A DNA stretch of 64,000 nt from an uncultured Bacteroides sp. GTDB taxonomy: Bacteria; Bacteroidota; Bacteroidia; Bacteroidales; Bacteroidaceae. The DNA lies in assembly GCF_902491285.1 (NCBI RefSeq), contig NZ_CABUHK010000007.1:46685-110684 (forward strand), read 5' to 3'. Positions 34,219 to 44,245 of the stretch are shown here, piece after piece (within the stretch, counting starts at the first letter, position 1; each line of letters starts with the position of its first letter). A program made the position numbers and the translations under genes. The notes beneath the pieces are model-generated. The model was not told the origin of the DNA, did no database searches, and was given only the letters and a program-made list of their open reading frames with translations.

Positions 34219-37200
34219 TTAAAAGACTAGATTTATACCTACTGTTATCTGCTTCATCGTAGGATAAGTTGTGCCGCTTATCTCCGGGTCAATTCCTTTG
34301 TAGGAAGTAAAGGTTAACATATTCTCCAGGCTAGTGTATAAGCGTAACTGGGATATATCCAGTTTCTGAAGAAGTTTCTTCGGAAGCTTGTATCCTATCT
34401 GAACATTCTTCAATCGCAAATACGACTTATTCTGAACCCAGAAATCATTAGGCTGGGCATTTATCGTATTCAGACCGGTCAGCAATCGGGGATAAGTAGC
34501 ATTCGTACGCCCTTCACGCCAGGCACCTTCAGCTATCTCTTTATTGATTACATCACCATAATTGATATATCCCATATAGAACTTATCCTGCCAATATACC
34601 TGCAGACCGGCGTTGCCCTGGAATAGACAAGAGAAGTCAAACCCATTCCATTCCGCCCCCAACGAGAACCCATACGTCAGGCGGGGAGCAAGTCCATGCC
34701 CTACTGCGTACTTATCATTATCGTCAATGATACCGTCGCCATTCAAGTCTTTATACAAGAAATCACCTTTCTTCGGAGTCCCGTAGGAAGCGAACGGGTT
34801 GACACGTTGACTCGTAGCAGCATCAATCGGCGCATCTTTAATCATCTTCTCAACAAACAACATATCTTCGTCCGTTTGCAGAATCCGGTCTACCGCCAAT
34901 ACATACTGGATATTGATAGGATAACCTTCCTGAATCATATTCGTCCCCGAAATCGACCTTTCCTCTCCTTTAAACCGGGTTACTTCATTGTCGATGAAAG
35001 TAAAGTTACCACCCACAAAATAATTTACCTTACCTATCCGGTGATTCCATTTCAGATTCATTTCCAGTCCCCTGTTCCGTACTCTTGCCGCATTTTGGGT
35101 AGGGATAGACGCATTGCCTACAAGCAATGGTGCCGGCAAGTCGATAAGAATATCATGAGTATCCTTATTAAAAAGTTCGATTGTACCATCCAGCTTTGAA
35201 CCGAAAAGACTGAAATCAAGTCCGATATTGGTGACATAGGTCGTTTCCCATGATACCATCGCATTGGCCAGTTGGGTCTGCGCCAGTCCCGGCACAACAG
35301 AGTTCCCCAGCACATAATTATCTTTATTGTACACGGACTGATATTCGTAATTATCTACCGCATTATTACCCAGTGCCCCCCATGAAAGCCTCAACTTCAG
35401 CATATCAAGCCATTTGACTGGTTTCATGACGTTCTCCTCCGACATTCGCCAACCCAAGGAGAAGGAAGGGAATGTCCCCCACCGATGATTCTTATGGAAG
35501 CGTGAAGAGCCGTCACGACGGATATTCCCCTCAAACAGATATTTATCCGCCCACGCCAGATTGATTCGTCCGAAATAAGAACGCATCACCCAGTCCGTCG
35601 CAGCTCCGCTTGTCTCAGAATCTCCGGTAGCACCATTGATGACAGACAAGTTATCCGCAAGCAGATCATACCGCTTCGCTTCAAACCATTTTACATTGTC
35701 TTTCTCCTGGCTGGCTCCCGCCAGTACACCTACATCCAGCTTATCGAAGAATGTCTTTTGATAACGTGCCACTACATCAGCCACATGATGCGTATTCGTC
35801 CAGTTCTTGTTTCTCACAAACGTTCTGCCGGCTGCCAACTGAGTTATTGTATTGGATTGAAAACTCCAGCGATCAGCATAAACCGGGGTTTCCTCCTCTT
35901 GCAGATTATTACGGCGATACGTGTAAGACGCTTCTATATTTAAACCTTTGAAAACCTTTATATTCCCCCAAAAACGGGATGTGATGTTATTGACTTCAAT
36001 ATCTCCCTGATACATGTTCAAATGATAGAGAGGACTTTGTACCTGCTGATTCTCCTCCGGGTTCTCTGCCGCCCCATATCTGCCGTCCGGATGCCGGTAG
36101 ACGATGCCGGGACTGGAAATATTACTGAAAAGCGAACTCATATATTTGGAGCCCATTTCTGCATTTGATGTCAGCCCGCTGATATTCATGCCCAATGTAA
36201 TCCACGGCTTCAACTCCGCATTCACATTCAGCCGGGCAGTAAACCGTTCATAGGCAGAGTTCTCCACAATACCCGGATTGTTCAGATAAGCCACAGAACC
36301 AAATGCTTTCAATTTCTGATTCCCGACAGAGAAGGATAAATTATGATTGGTAGACACACCTGTCGAAAAGACTTCATCCTCCCATTTCGTATTCGGATAC
36401 AGATAAGGTTCGTTGGGGTGCACTCTCCATTCCGCAATTTTCCGTTCCGAATATACCGGCACTGCCGTCGGGTCGACATTGTAAGCCGCTTCATTATAAT
36501 ATTCCATATAATCAGCGTAATTGTACACCGTCTCAATGGTATTCGACGGTTTCTGGAAAGAAACATACCCATTATAAGAAATGGAAGCTTTGCCTTCCGA
36601 ACCCTTCTTGGTCGTTATCAGAATAACTCCATTGGCTGCTCTCGAACCATAAATGGCGGAAGATGATGCGTCCTTCAATACAGAAACGGATTCCACGTCC
36701 TGCGGGTTGACTTCATTGATATTCCCTTCCGCACCATCAATAATGACCAACGGAGAGGAATTGTTCAGTGTTCCCTGCCCTCTGATAAGCAATGTGGCTC
36801 CATCATTATTAGGCCGGGCTGAACCTTGGTTGACATACAGTCCCGAACTTAATCCCGCCAGTCCGGTTGAAAGGCTTGTCATCGGACGACTTTCGGCCTG
36901 TTCTGTCAGGTTCACCGTAGACACCGAACCCGTCAGGTTGACTTTCTTTTGGGTGGCGTATCCTACGACTACCACTTCTTCCAATGTTTTTCCATCTTCA
37001 ATCAAGGTGATAGTCGCCCCATTTGCCTTTGATGCCACCATTTCCCGGGAAGCATATCCCATATAGGAAATGACTAGTATATCTCCTGCCTGAGCCTTGA
37101 CAGAAAAGCGACCGTCTATATTAGTGATAGTCCCCGTCTGCTTGTCTTTCACCTGAACAGTAGCTCCAATCATAGGCTCATTGTCCGTATCTACGACTTT

Positions 37201-37311
37201 CCCGTTTATATTCAACGGCTCCTGAGCCCATATGCCGACTAGCGGAATCATGAGCATGAACATAATCATATAGAATGAATATATTCCTTTACTGATGTTT
37301 CTCTGTTTCAT
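34219..37311 (-). CDS. susC-like: SusC-family TonB-dependent transporter, second uronate locus
   Basis: A 1030-residue importer with signal peptide, carboxypeptidase-regulatory-like domain (about 32-110, INGKVVDTDNEPMIGATVQV), plug (LKDASSSAIYGSRAANGVI) and barrel. It has no STN domain, as expected for a locus run by an HTCS. It lies third in the operon, 24 bp after the 416-residue lyase gene. In most loci SusC is first, so lyase and GH88 placed ahead of it is a small departure. Confidence 0.96.
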   Translation of the reverse strand: MKQRNISKGIYSFYMIMFMLMIPLVGIWAQEPLNINGKVVDTDNEPMIGATVQVKDKQTGTITNIDGRFSVKAQAGDILVISYMGYASREMVASKANGATITLIEDGKTLEEVVVVGYATQKKVNLTGSVSTVNLTEQAESRPMTSLSTGLAGLSSGLYVNQGSARPNNDGATLLIRGQGTLNNSSPLVIIDGAEGNINEVNPQDVESVSVLKDASSSAIYGSRAANGVILITTKKGSEGKASISYNGYVSFQKPSNTIETVYNYADYMEYYNEAAYNVDPTAVPVYSERKIAEWRVHPNEPYLYPNTKWEDEVFSTGVSTNHNLSFSVGNQKLKAFGSVAYLNNPGIVENSAYERFTARLNVNAELKPWITLGMNISGLTSNAEMGSKYMSSLFSNISSPGIVYRHPDGRYGAAENPEENQQVQSPLYHLNMYQGDIEVNNITSRFWGNIKVFKGLNIEASYTYRRNNLQEEETPVYADRWSFQSNTITQLAAGRTFVRNKNWTNTHHVADVVARYQKTFFDKLDVGVLAGASQEKDNVKWFEAKRYDLLADNLSVINGATGDSETSGAATDWVMRSYFGRINLAWADKYLFEGNIRRDGSSRFHKNHRWGTFPSFSLGWRMSEENVMKPVKWLDMLKLRLSWGALGNNAVDNYEYQSVYNKDNYVLGNSVVPGLAQTQLANAMVSWETTYVTNIGLDFSLFGSKLDGTIELFNKDTHDILIDLPAPLLVGNASIPTQNAARVRNRGLEMNLKWNHRIGKVNYFVGGNFTFIDNEVTRFKGEERSISGTNMIQEGYPINIQYVLAVDRILQTDEDMLFVEKMIKDAPIDAATSQRVNPFASYGTPKKGDFLYKDLNGDGIIDDNDKYAVGHGLAPRLTYGFSLGAEWNGFDFSCLFQGNAGLQVYWQDKFYMGYINYGDVINKEIAEGAWREGRTNATYPRLLTGLNTINAQPNDFWVQNKSYLRLKNVQIGYKLPKKLLQKLDISQLRLYTSLENMLTFTSYKGIDPEISGTTYPTMKQITVGINLVF

Positions 37312-37335
37312 AGATATTAATTATTAAAGATTATT

Positions 37336-38586
37336 TTATTCAATACAACGTCCGTGAGTCAAAACCACCGGGCCCAATAGATGCAGGTTATGGGCAGTGC
37401 GGTCATTGGCACGTAAAACGTCATTAAAGGTCTTCTCCTCTGGGTAACGGGCATGCGCTACTTCCCACAGCGTGAATACAGACTGGTCATTGTAATTTAT
37501 CCAGGAGTCCTCGCCTGCATAGAATCCACCTTTGATGGAAGCATCCTTAGTGATATAAAAATCAGCATAAAAGAGTAACGGCAATTTGATACTTTCACCG
37601 GTAGGAGCTACATATTGATGAATGTCCAAGCCATTCAAACGTCCCATCTCTGCTGTAATCATCAGTAGGTTGGTAGATAGTCCGGCATATTGCAAGGCTC
37701 TGTTCGGTTTCGTAGTCTGCCCGTAATGTGTTAATGCAAAATGCCTGTACCTGTCCATTATCTCCCCATCCTGCGCAGGCCACGAGCCGGGTTCGCCGGA
37801 ATAAGGCGGTTGTCCTTTCATCAGAATGATGCCTTCAATCACTTTCTTTACACTGTGCGGATTCGTTTCTCCGTCATATACATAGTTTACCAACTTATGA
37901 TCACGCAAAATAATACCAATGGACATTAGTCCCACAACCTCCGCGACGATATGATTCTGGAAATACTGTTTACCAAAATAGTCATTCTCCACCCAGCGTT
38001 TCATTCCCTCTTCTATATGGGGAAGTAGTATTCTGAGCCATCCCTCAAACTGCTTCCGTTTGCTTTTTTCTATCAAGTTATCCGCACAAAGCAAATCATA
38101 AGCATAAAGAAACGCAAATACACCACGTGATACCAACATTCCCGTATTAGGATAGAACTTATCCGGGTCGAAATAAGTACCCGGCGCGTCTTTGGGTGAA
38201 GACCACTCATTGATAATTTCAATGGCTTTGCGTGCATAACGCTTGTCTTTAGTTATCTGATAACCTATTGCCAAATCCCTTGCAGCCGAACCGTCACGTA
38301 TGGCGGCCTTATAAAATGACATACTGGCATCTCCCCGATATACATTCACTTTCCATTTTCCGTCTGCATAACCGTCAATTTCATTCTTAAGTCTTTCCCA
38401 AGCCGTTTTCCAAGGCTCAATGCCCGAAAGGGCATTTCCTCTCATCAACTCTATATCTGTATTCGATAAAACCAGGCGGGGATGTTCCGCTTTGATTCTA
38501 ACCGACTGGTTCTGAGAAAGTGATTTGCTTGCAATGAGGCTCATCAGAAACAGAAGCAACGATGCTTTCATCAACTTGTTTTTCAT
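37336..38586 (-). CDS. Alginate-lyase-like polysaccharide lyase (PF05426)
   Basis: A 416-residue secreted toroid enzyme (signal MKNKLMKASLLLFLMSLIAS). The toroid covers about residues 35-390. It shares with the BACON-linked paralogue downstream NDYF-KQY-QNH (Asn211-His212), DRYRH (278-282) and LQY (Tyr300), then APTGE. It lacks BACON and has no Cys lipobox, so it is likely periplasmic and acts on imported oligomers, whereas the paralogue is anchored. The GH88 gene is 25 bp upstream and would remove the unsaturated uronate this enzyme creates. Confidence 0.82.
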   Translation of the reverse strand: MKNKLMKASLLLFLMSLIASKSLSQNQSVRIKAEHPRLVLSNTDIELMRGNALSGIEPWKTAWERLKNEIDGYADGKWKVNVYRGDASMSFYKAAIRDGSAARDLAIGYQITKDKRYARKAIEIINEWSSPKDAPGTYFDPDKFYPNTGMLVSRGVFAFLYAYDLLCADNLIEKSKRKQFEGWLRILLPHIEEGMKRWVENDYFGKQYFQNHIVAEVVGLMSIGIILRDHKLVNYVYDGETNPHSVKKVIEGIILMKGQPPYSGEPGSWPAQDGEIMDRYRHFALTHYGQTTKPNRALQYAGLSTNLLMITAEMGRLNGLDIHQYVAPTGESIKLPLLFYADFYITKDASIKGGFYAGEDSWINYNDQSVFTLWEVAHARYPEEKTFNDVLRANDRTAHNLHLLGPVVLTHGRCIE

Positions 38587-38611
38587 ATAGTAATGATTTT
38601 AATTAAGAACT

Positions 38612-39811
38612 CTATTCTTTCAAACACATAGCCCTGTATCTCATTAGTGCTTCCACAAAATAATAATCAGCATAAGTCAAGGGTACATCTACCTCGCTGT
38701 TCTGAGGTAAGAAACCAACACTATGTTTAAGTATAAAATTAGCATTCTCTCCCGGCTTTGCCAGATATTCGTCCGAAGCCAACGTTTTAAGTTGTGTTTC
38801 AGCAACAGTGATATAGTCTTGCCCGGTTGCTTTATCCACATAGTCCGACAGTTCCAACAAGGCAGACGCCATGATAGCAGCAGCCGAAGCATCTCTCAAG
38901 ACATTCGGAACACCAGGGTCGTCAAAATCCCAGTAGGGAATCTTATCCTGTGGCATCTTCGGGTGGTTAATCAAGAACCGGGCGATATGCTTGGCTTGTT
39001 CCAGATAGCGTGGTTGTTTCGTCTCCCTATACATCATCGTATATCCGTATAACGCCCAGGATTGTCCCCTGCTCCATACCGACTCATCAGCATATCCTTG
39101 CCATGTACATTTTTGAAGCGCGTTCCCGCTTATCGTGTCATAGTTCACCACATGATAACAACTATAATCCGGTCTGAAATGATTCGCCATTGTTTTGTCA
39201 GCATGGGAGATTGCCATATTGTAGAAACTCTTGTCACCTGAGAACTCCGTCGCACGGCAGAGCAATTCAAGATTCATCATATTATCAATGATTACGGGAA
39301 ACTGCCAATGCAAGGTTCCCGGATGGCTCCATGAACGCGTGCATCCTACGGCTGAACGATAGCGCGTAGATAACGACCGGGCGGTCGTAGTAATTATATC
39401 AATACAGGAAGTATCACCCAATAACCGGTATTTATTCCCGAAAGAACAGTTAATCATAAAGCCGACATCATGATTGTCCTTATTATACTTCTGAATCTCC
39501 ACTCTGTCACTCATTCTGGAAGCCATCTCCTTTAGTTGCTCGTCTCCGGTATATTCATATAAGTACCAAAGAGTTCCGGGATAAAAGCCGCTCGTCCAGA
39601 AATAAGAGTCCGAGGTTTCAAGCCCGCCGTTTTTATCCACCGAACGGGGTAACATCTCCGGAATAGAATCCATGACAGCGTACATATGCTTATATTGTTC
39701 TACCGCCCGATTCAAGGCATAATCGACAACGTGTTCCATAGAAGGTTCCGGAGTTGTTACACATCCTGATACCATAAATGAGAGCAGGCATATCACCACA
39801 TAATTTTTCAT
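38612..39811 (-). CDS. GH88 unsaturated glucuronyl hydrolase
   Basis: A 399-residue lipoprotein (signal MKNYVVICLLSFMVSGC) with the GH88 alpha6/alpha6 barrel. Catalytic Asp115 (NHDVGFM) and Asp176 (FPVIIDNMMN) are 61 residues apart, exactly the separation of Asp88/Asp149 in the Bacillus enzyme. It hydrates the 4,5 double bond of unsaturated uronates left by lyases and frees the next sugar. The Met at 39811 was chosen over an in-frame Met 78 bp upstream, because it gives a proper lipoprotein signal. It is the first gene of the eight-gene operon, about 75 bp downstream of a TACTTTTG element. Confidence 0.92.
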   Translation of the reverse strand: MKNYVVICLLSFMVSGCVTTPEPSMEHVVDYALNRAVEQYKHMYAVMDSIPEMLPRSVDKNGGLETSDSYFWTSGFYPGTLWYLYEYTGDEQLKEMASRMSDRVEIQKYNKDNHDVGFMINCSFGNKYRLLGDTSCIDIITTTARSLSTRYRSAVGCTRSWSHPGTLHWQFPVIIDNMMNLELLCRATEFSGDKSFYNMAISHADKTMANHFRPDYSCYHVVNYDTISGNALQKCTWQGYADESVWSRGQSWALYGYTMMYRETKQPRYLEQAKHIARFLINHPKMPQDKIPYWDFDDPGVPNVLRDASAAAIMASALLELSDYVDKATGQDYITVAETQLKTLASDEYLAKPGENANFILKHSVGFLPQNSEVDVPLTYADYYFVEALMRYRAMCLKE

Positions 39812-39886
39812 ATTTTCTTTGCTTATAATTTGGGGTATATTAAAAATTAAAAGATTCATCCAAAGGCTTTCGTTTGGCAACAAGAG

Positions 39887-39894
39887 CAAAAGTA
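39887..39894 (-). promoter_or_regulatory. -7 element of the second uronate operon
   Basis: TACTTTTG on the minus strand matches TAnnTTTG and starts about 76 bp upstream of the GH88 start. There is no TTTG at -33, as expected for a promoter that needs an activator. Confidence 0.5.
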
Positions 39895-40002
39895 GGAGAT
39901 TACGGGAAGCAGTATTGGATAAAAAAGTACCAAAGGTTCTACAATTTTGTTCATATCCCTGTTACAAACCGCTTTTCGTTTCATTATCTCAAAAAATAAC
40001 GA

Positions 40003-40010
40003 TACATTTG
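40003..40010 (+). promoter_or_regulatory. -7 element of the first HTCS gene
   Basis: TACATTTG matches TAnnTTTG, with a TTTC 20 bp upstream as a near -33 box. It is about 134 bp before the HTCS ATG at 40145, giving a long leader. Confidence 0.5.
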
Positions 40011-40144
40011 TAATTATCGAACCTGCCATCAGATATAAGATGTATAATAAATAGTCCCCCACTATATAAATCCCTAAGATGAATTTCAAAATTAAATATA
40101 GGAAGTTCCGAAAACAATAGAAACTTAATTAACGCTTTTAATAT

Positions 40145-43100
40145 ATGGCTGAACATAACAGACTGGTTGCTATTATATTTATGCTGGTTGCGTGCATTTC
40201 ATCCGCCGTTGCGTCCGAAACGGTAAACTTTCAGCATTTGTCACTCAATTCGATGTTTCCCCAGATAACCATCAACGGACTTTATCAGGATGAGTCCGGC
40301 GTCTTGTGGATTGGAACTAAAGACGGCGTGAAGAAGTATAACGGGAATTATATCGAGTCTGTCAACTTCATGGGAATAAACAACTGGATACAGTCCAACC
40401 TTGTTCCGACAATTTGTGGGGACAAGAAAGGGCATTTATACGTCAATACGGATTACAGCATCATTGAATATAACCTGATAAAAGAGGAAAGCCGTATCAT
40501 ATTCAGCCAGCCGAACACACAGATATTGCCGTCCATCGCTTTCAACTACGGCATCAACTCTCTATGGATTGGTTTACTGGACAGTGTCTATAATTATAAG
40601 GAAGGAATATGCCAGGCCAAATACAAAATTGACAGTAATAACCTGAGCATTTCGTCATTGAAAGAAGCATCTGACAAAATGCTATATATCGGAACCAAAC
40701 ATGACGGTGTATTTTCCATCGACCCATCGGGCAGACAACGGAAAATACTGACCACCCGCAGCGAAATTATATCCATAAACGAAGACAGCCGGAATAACGT
40801 CTGGGTGGGCACTCTGAATGAAGGGTTATTCAAATTAACTCCGTCGGGAGATATCGTCCAATATACGGAACCTACCTTAGCCAGCAACTATGTAAGGACG
40901 GTATGCGAAGATAACAATGGAAATATCTGGGTAGGAACCATGTTGGGATTGAACGTCATAAACCCGAAAACAGGTGATATCAGTTTTTATGGTCTGGAGA
41001 AAGAAGGCAGTGTGGGATTGAGCAACCTCTCTGTCTGGATTATAATGAAGGACGACCAAGGCACGATGTGGTTCGGCACTTACTACGGTGGGCTGGACTA
41101 CTACAATCCGCACACCGACATTTTCGAATACAATAATCTGAAACTGGGACACGCCGGAATCGGGCCTGTAATCAGCAAAATTATAGAAGACAGGACGGGG
41201 CGTCTATGGATAAGCACAGAAGGGGACGGCCTGGTGTCATACCTGCCCGCAACCAATGACTATACATATTACACGAAAGAAAACCATACAATATCCCACA
41301 ATAATGTCAAGACCCTGTATTATGATAATGCGTCCAATACAGTATGGGTAGGAACTCATCTCGGCGGACTTTGCAGCTACTCAATTGACAAAAAAGAATT
41401 CAAGCATTTCACTATTGATTCGTCCGACCACACAAAACGCTCAGAAATCGTTCAAGCTATCATCCGCCACAAGAATATCTTATATCTGGGTACGCTCTCA
41501 GGTGTATATTATATGAATCTGGAAGATTACAGCATCAAGAAAATATCTCTTCTTGACAAATACATCTATGCCGTAAATTCATTGATGATAGACAAACAGG
41601 ACAACCTGTGGATTGGGGGAAATAACCTGTGTTACTACAGCATCAAACAAAACTATGTACGTAGCCTCGACAAATATCTAGCGCAAATCACCGCTTCTTC
41701 AAAGAATACCATAACATCTCTTATCCAAGACAACGACAATCGTATCATAGCCACAACATTAGGCGCAGGTATTCTTATTTATTATCCGGCTCAGGACAGG
41801 CTCGAACAGATAAACGGCAAGAATAGTAATCTCGACAGCGATTATCTGAGTGCCGTTTATTCTTTATCCCGCCATCAGCTTCTGGTCACCAGTGCAAACG
41901 GCTTGTCCTATATCGACCTCAACACAAAGAGAAGCTACAATTATAAATCGCAGAACAAGTTCGTCCTTCCGTCAATGATTCCGGGCGACATCATGAAGAC
42001 CAGTGATAACCGCATCGTCATGGGTGGAATAAACGGCCTTGCCATTATTTCCGAAAGCAACTTATTCCCGGAAAGTCTGCCCACTAAGATGTTTTTCTCC
42101 AAACTATTCGTTAACAACAAGGAAGTAGCGGCAAACGATTCTTCACGGATATTACCCCAATCTCTTTTCGCAACAGACCACATCAAACTGAAACATCACG
42201 AAAATAACATATCCGTCGAAATCGGAACCAATGACTTCGTTAATCTCGGACAGTCCAAATATCAATATAAACTGGACGGATATAACCATACCTGGATTGA
42301 ACTTCATCCCCAGAAATCAATCAACTACATGAACTTACCTTATGGAGATTATAAGTTAAAAGTAAGAAACATCTCTTTTAAGGATGAAGCCGAACTTAAT
42401 GAAATCAGTCTCGGGATTACGATTATCCCCCCGGTTTATGCCACCTGGTACGCTTATCTCTTATATACATTACTGATATTATCCGTCATCGTCAGCATCG
42501 CCTATTTCTACCGTTCCAAGTTATTGCTAAGAAACTCACTGGAACTTGAAAGACGGGACAAACTGCAAAAAGATGCGATAAACGAATCCAAGATGCGTTT
42601 TCTCGGGAACATATCACATGAATTAAAAACACCTATTGCGCTGATATCCGGGCAACTGGAGCTTATCCTTATGTCCAATTATTCATTGCCAACCATTCAG
42701 AATAGTTTGCGTGAAGTACACAACAGGGCTGCCAAAATGGGAGCTTTGATAAACGAACTTCTCGATTTCCTAAAATACAACAAGGAGAATTTCTCATTAA
42801 GAATCAAGCAGCAGGATATAGTGCTATTCACACAAGAGATATATGATTCTTTCGTCAGTTATGCCGAATTAAAGAATATACATTTCAATTTTGTGTTCGA
42901 CCAAAAGAGCCGGTACGCGTGGTTTGACGAAGTTCAGCTACAAAAGGTATTCAATAATATCCTGTCAAATGCTTTTAAGTTCACTCCGGAAAACGGAACG
43001 GTCGAGATAAAAATAACCTCATCGGATTCTTCTGTAATTATAACTTTCACCGATTCCGGCATCGGAATTCCCAAAGATATGACTGGGCGAATCTTTGAAC

Positions 43101-44185
43101 GTTTCTTCCAGGTGAATAACTCCGTAAACAGAGAATTATCCAATACCGGAACCGGCATAGGATTATCGCTGTCACTCAACATCGTAAAAGCCCATCACGG
43201 ACAAATAACAGTGGAAAGTGAAGAACACAAAGGAAGTTCGTTCATTGTTGAATTACCTGTCGGCAAGGAGCACTTCAAGGAAGACAAAAATGTCACTATT
43301 ATAGAAGATGAAGGGAACAAGGAAATTATCAACAACGCTATAAGCATAGAAAGCAAAAAAGAAAACCTGGAAGATTTCATCGCACAGCAAAAAAAGGACT
43401 TCGACCATTCATCTACCTTGCTTATCGTTGAAGATGATGATGAATTGCGGAAACTGCTTATAGAGATATTTGAACCTATTTTTGAAATCTTTGAGACCAA
43501 GAATGGTGAAGAGGCATTTAAGATTGCACAGTTAAACTCACCGGACCTTATTTTATCAGATGTCATGATGCCCGGCATTTCCGGCATAAATCTCTGCGCA
43601 AGAATAAAATCACACTTTGATACCAGTCACATACCGGTCATCCTGCTCACTGCACTAAGCAGTGTGGAACATAATATTAAAGGTCTGAATTGCGGGGCTG
43701 ATGATTATATCACTAAACCTTTTAATATCAGAATCCTAATCGCCAAATGTATTAACCTACTAAATAACAGACGAAAATTACAAGAACGATACAGAGCATT
43801 AGAAAACAGCAGTGCGGAACAACTGACTGATAACAAACTCGACCAGGATTTTATTGACCAGATAATAAGAATTGTACAAACCAGACTGGAAGAAGGAAAC
43901 GGAGATATTAACGTCACACTACTATGTGCTGAGTTAGGGCTGAGCCGGACAAAGTTATTCTTGAAAATGAAGAAGATAACTGGAGAATCCCCCCATTCCT
44001 TTATCCAAAATATAAAGCTGAAAACTGCCGCTAAAATGCTTCGGGAAAATGAAGAATACAACATCAGCGATATTAGTTTTCAGCTAGGTTTCAGTTCATT
44101 GAACTATTTCGGAAAAAGCTTCAAGGAGTATTTCGGTATGTCTCCTACTGCTTATCGAAAGGTTCATCAAGAACAAAAAGAATAA
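40145..44185 (+). CDS. Hybrid two-component system regulator (HTCS), second uronate locus
   Basis: A 1346-residue one-protein two-component system. In order: signal peptide (1-25), two seven-bladed Reg_prop periplasmic propellers with many xVWIGT repeats (about 30-690), Y_Y_Y domain (about 705-770), membrane helix (about 777-797), HisKA with phospho-acceptor His825 (ISHELKTP), HATPase (NILSNAFKFTPENG, GTGIGLSLSL), receiver domain with Asp1139 (SDVMMPG) and a C-terminal AraC-type DNA-binding domain (about 1240-1343). It senses an oligosaccharide in the periplasm and activates its locus. It is divergent from the GH88 operon. All key residues are present, so it should be functional. Confidence 0.96.
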   Translation: MAEHNRLVAIIFMLVACISSAVASETVNFQHLSLNSMFPQITINGLYQDESGVLWIGTKDGVKKYNGNYIESVNFMGINNWIQSNLVPTICGDKKGHLYVNTDYSIIEYNLIKEESRIIFSQPNTQILPSIAFNYGINSLWIGLLDSVYNYKEGICQAKYKIDSNNLSISSLKEASDKMLYIGTKHDGVFSIDPSGRQRKILTTRSEIISINEDSRNNVWVGTLNEGLFKLTPSGDIVQYTEPTLASNYVRTVCEDNNGNIWVGTMLGLNVINPKTGDISFYGLEKEGSVGLSNLSVWIIMKDDQGTMWFGTYYGGLDYYNPHTDIFEYNNLKLGHAGIGPVISKIIEDRTGRLWISTEGDGLVSYLPATNDYTYYTKENHTISHNNVKTLYYDNASNTVWVGTHLGGLCSYSIDKKEFKHFTIDSSDHTKRSEIVQAIIRHKNILYLGTLSGVYYMNLEDYSIKKISLLDKYIYAVNSLMIDKQDNLWIGGNNLCYYSIKQNYVRSLDKYLAQITASSKNTITSLIQDNDNRIIATTLGAGILIYYPAQDRLEQINGKNSNLDSDYLSAVYSLSRHQLLVTSANGLSYIDLNTKRSYNYKSQNKFVLPSMIPGDIMKTSDNRIVMGGINGLAIISESNLFPESLPTKMFFSKLFVNNKEVAANDSSRILPQSLFATDHIKLKHHENNISVEIGTNDFVNLGQSKYQYKLDGYNHTWIELHPQKSINYMNLPYGDYKLKVRNISFKDEAELNEISLGITIIPPVYATWYAYLLYTLLILSVIVSIAYFYRSKLLLRNSLELERRDKLQKDAINESKMRFLGNISHELKTPIALISGQLELILMSNYSLPTIQNSLREVHNRAAKMGALINELLDFLKYNKENFSLRIKQQDIVLFTQEIYDSFVSYAELKNIHFNFVFDQKSRYAWFDEVQLQKVFNNILSNAFKFTPENGTVEIKITSSDSSVIITFTDSGIGIPKDMTGRIFERFFQVNNSVNRELSNTGTGIGLSLSLNIVKAHHGQITVESEEHKGSSFIVELPVGKEHFKEDKNVTIIEDEGNKEIINNAISIESKKENLEDFIAQQKKDFDHSSTLLIVEDDDELRKLLIEIFEPIFEIFETKNGEEAFKIAQLNSPDLILSDVMMPGISGINLCARIKSHFDTSHIPVILLTALSSVEHNIKGLNCGADDYITKPFNIRILIAKCINLLNNRRKLQERYRALENSSAEQLTDNKLDQDFIDQIIRIVQTRLEEGNGDINVTLLCAELGLSRTKLFLKMKKITGESPHSFIQNIKLKTAAKMLRENEEYNISDISFQLGFSSLNYFGKSFKEYFGMSPTAYRKVHQEQKE

Positions 44186-44245
44186 TGCTGCTTTACAAGA
44201 ATTCGGTTTATATAAAAAGAACCATAAGCATGTCAGAACACCCTC

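Larger units (their letters stand above)
39812..40144. other. Divergent regulatory region between GH88 operon and HTCS gene
   Basis: A 333-bp AT-rich stretch without a gene. It holds a minus-strand -7 element (TACTTTTG, 39894-39887) for the GH88 operon and a plus-strand one (TACATTTG, 40003-40010) for the HTCS gene. Neither has a perfect -33 TTTG; TTTC occurs 20 bp before the plus-strand box. The regulator should bind between 39900 and 39990. I could not find a repeat there that matches the operator of the mannoside locus. Confidence 0.6.

Noticed and set aside
27889..39811. Ulvan utilisation locus
   Set aside because: Rhamnose mutarotase and GH88 fit, but there are no sulfatases and no PL24/25/28/40 type enzymes.
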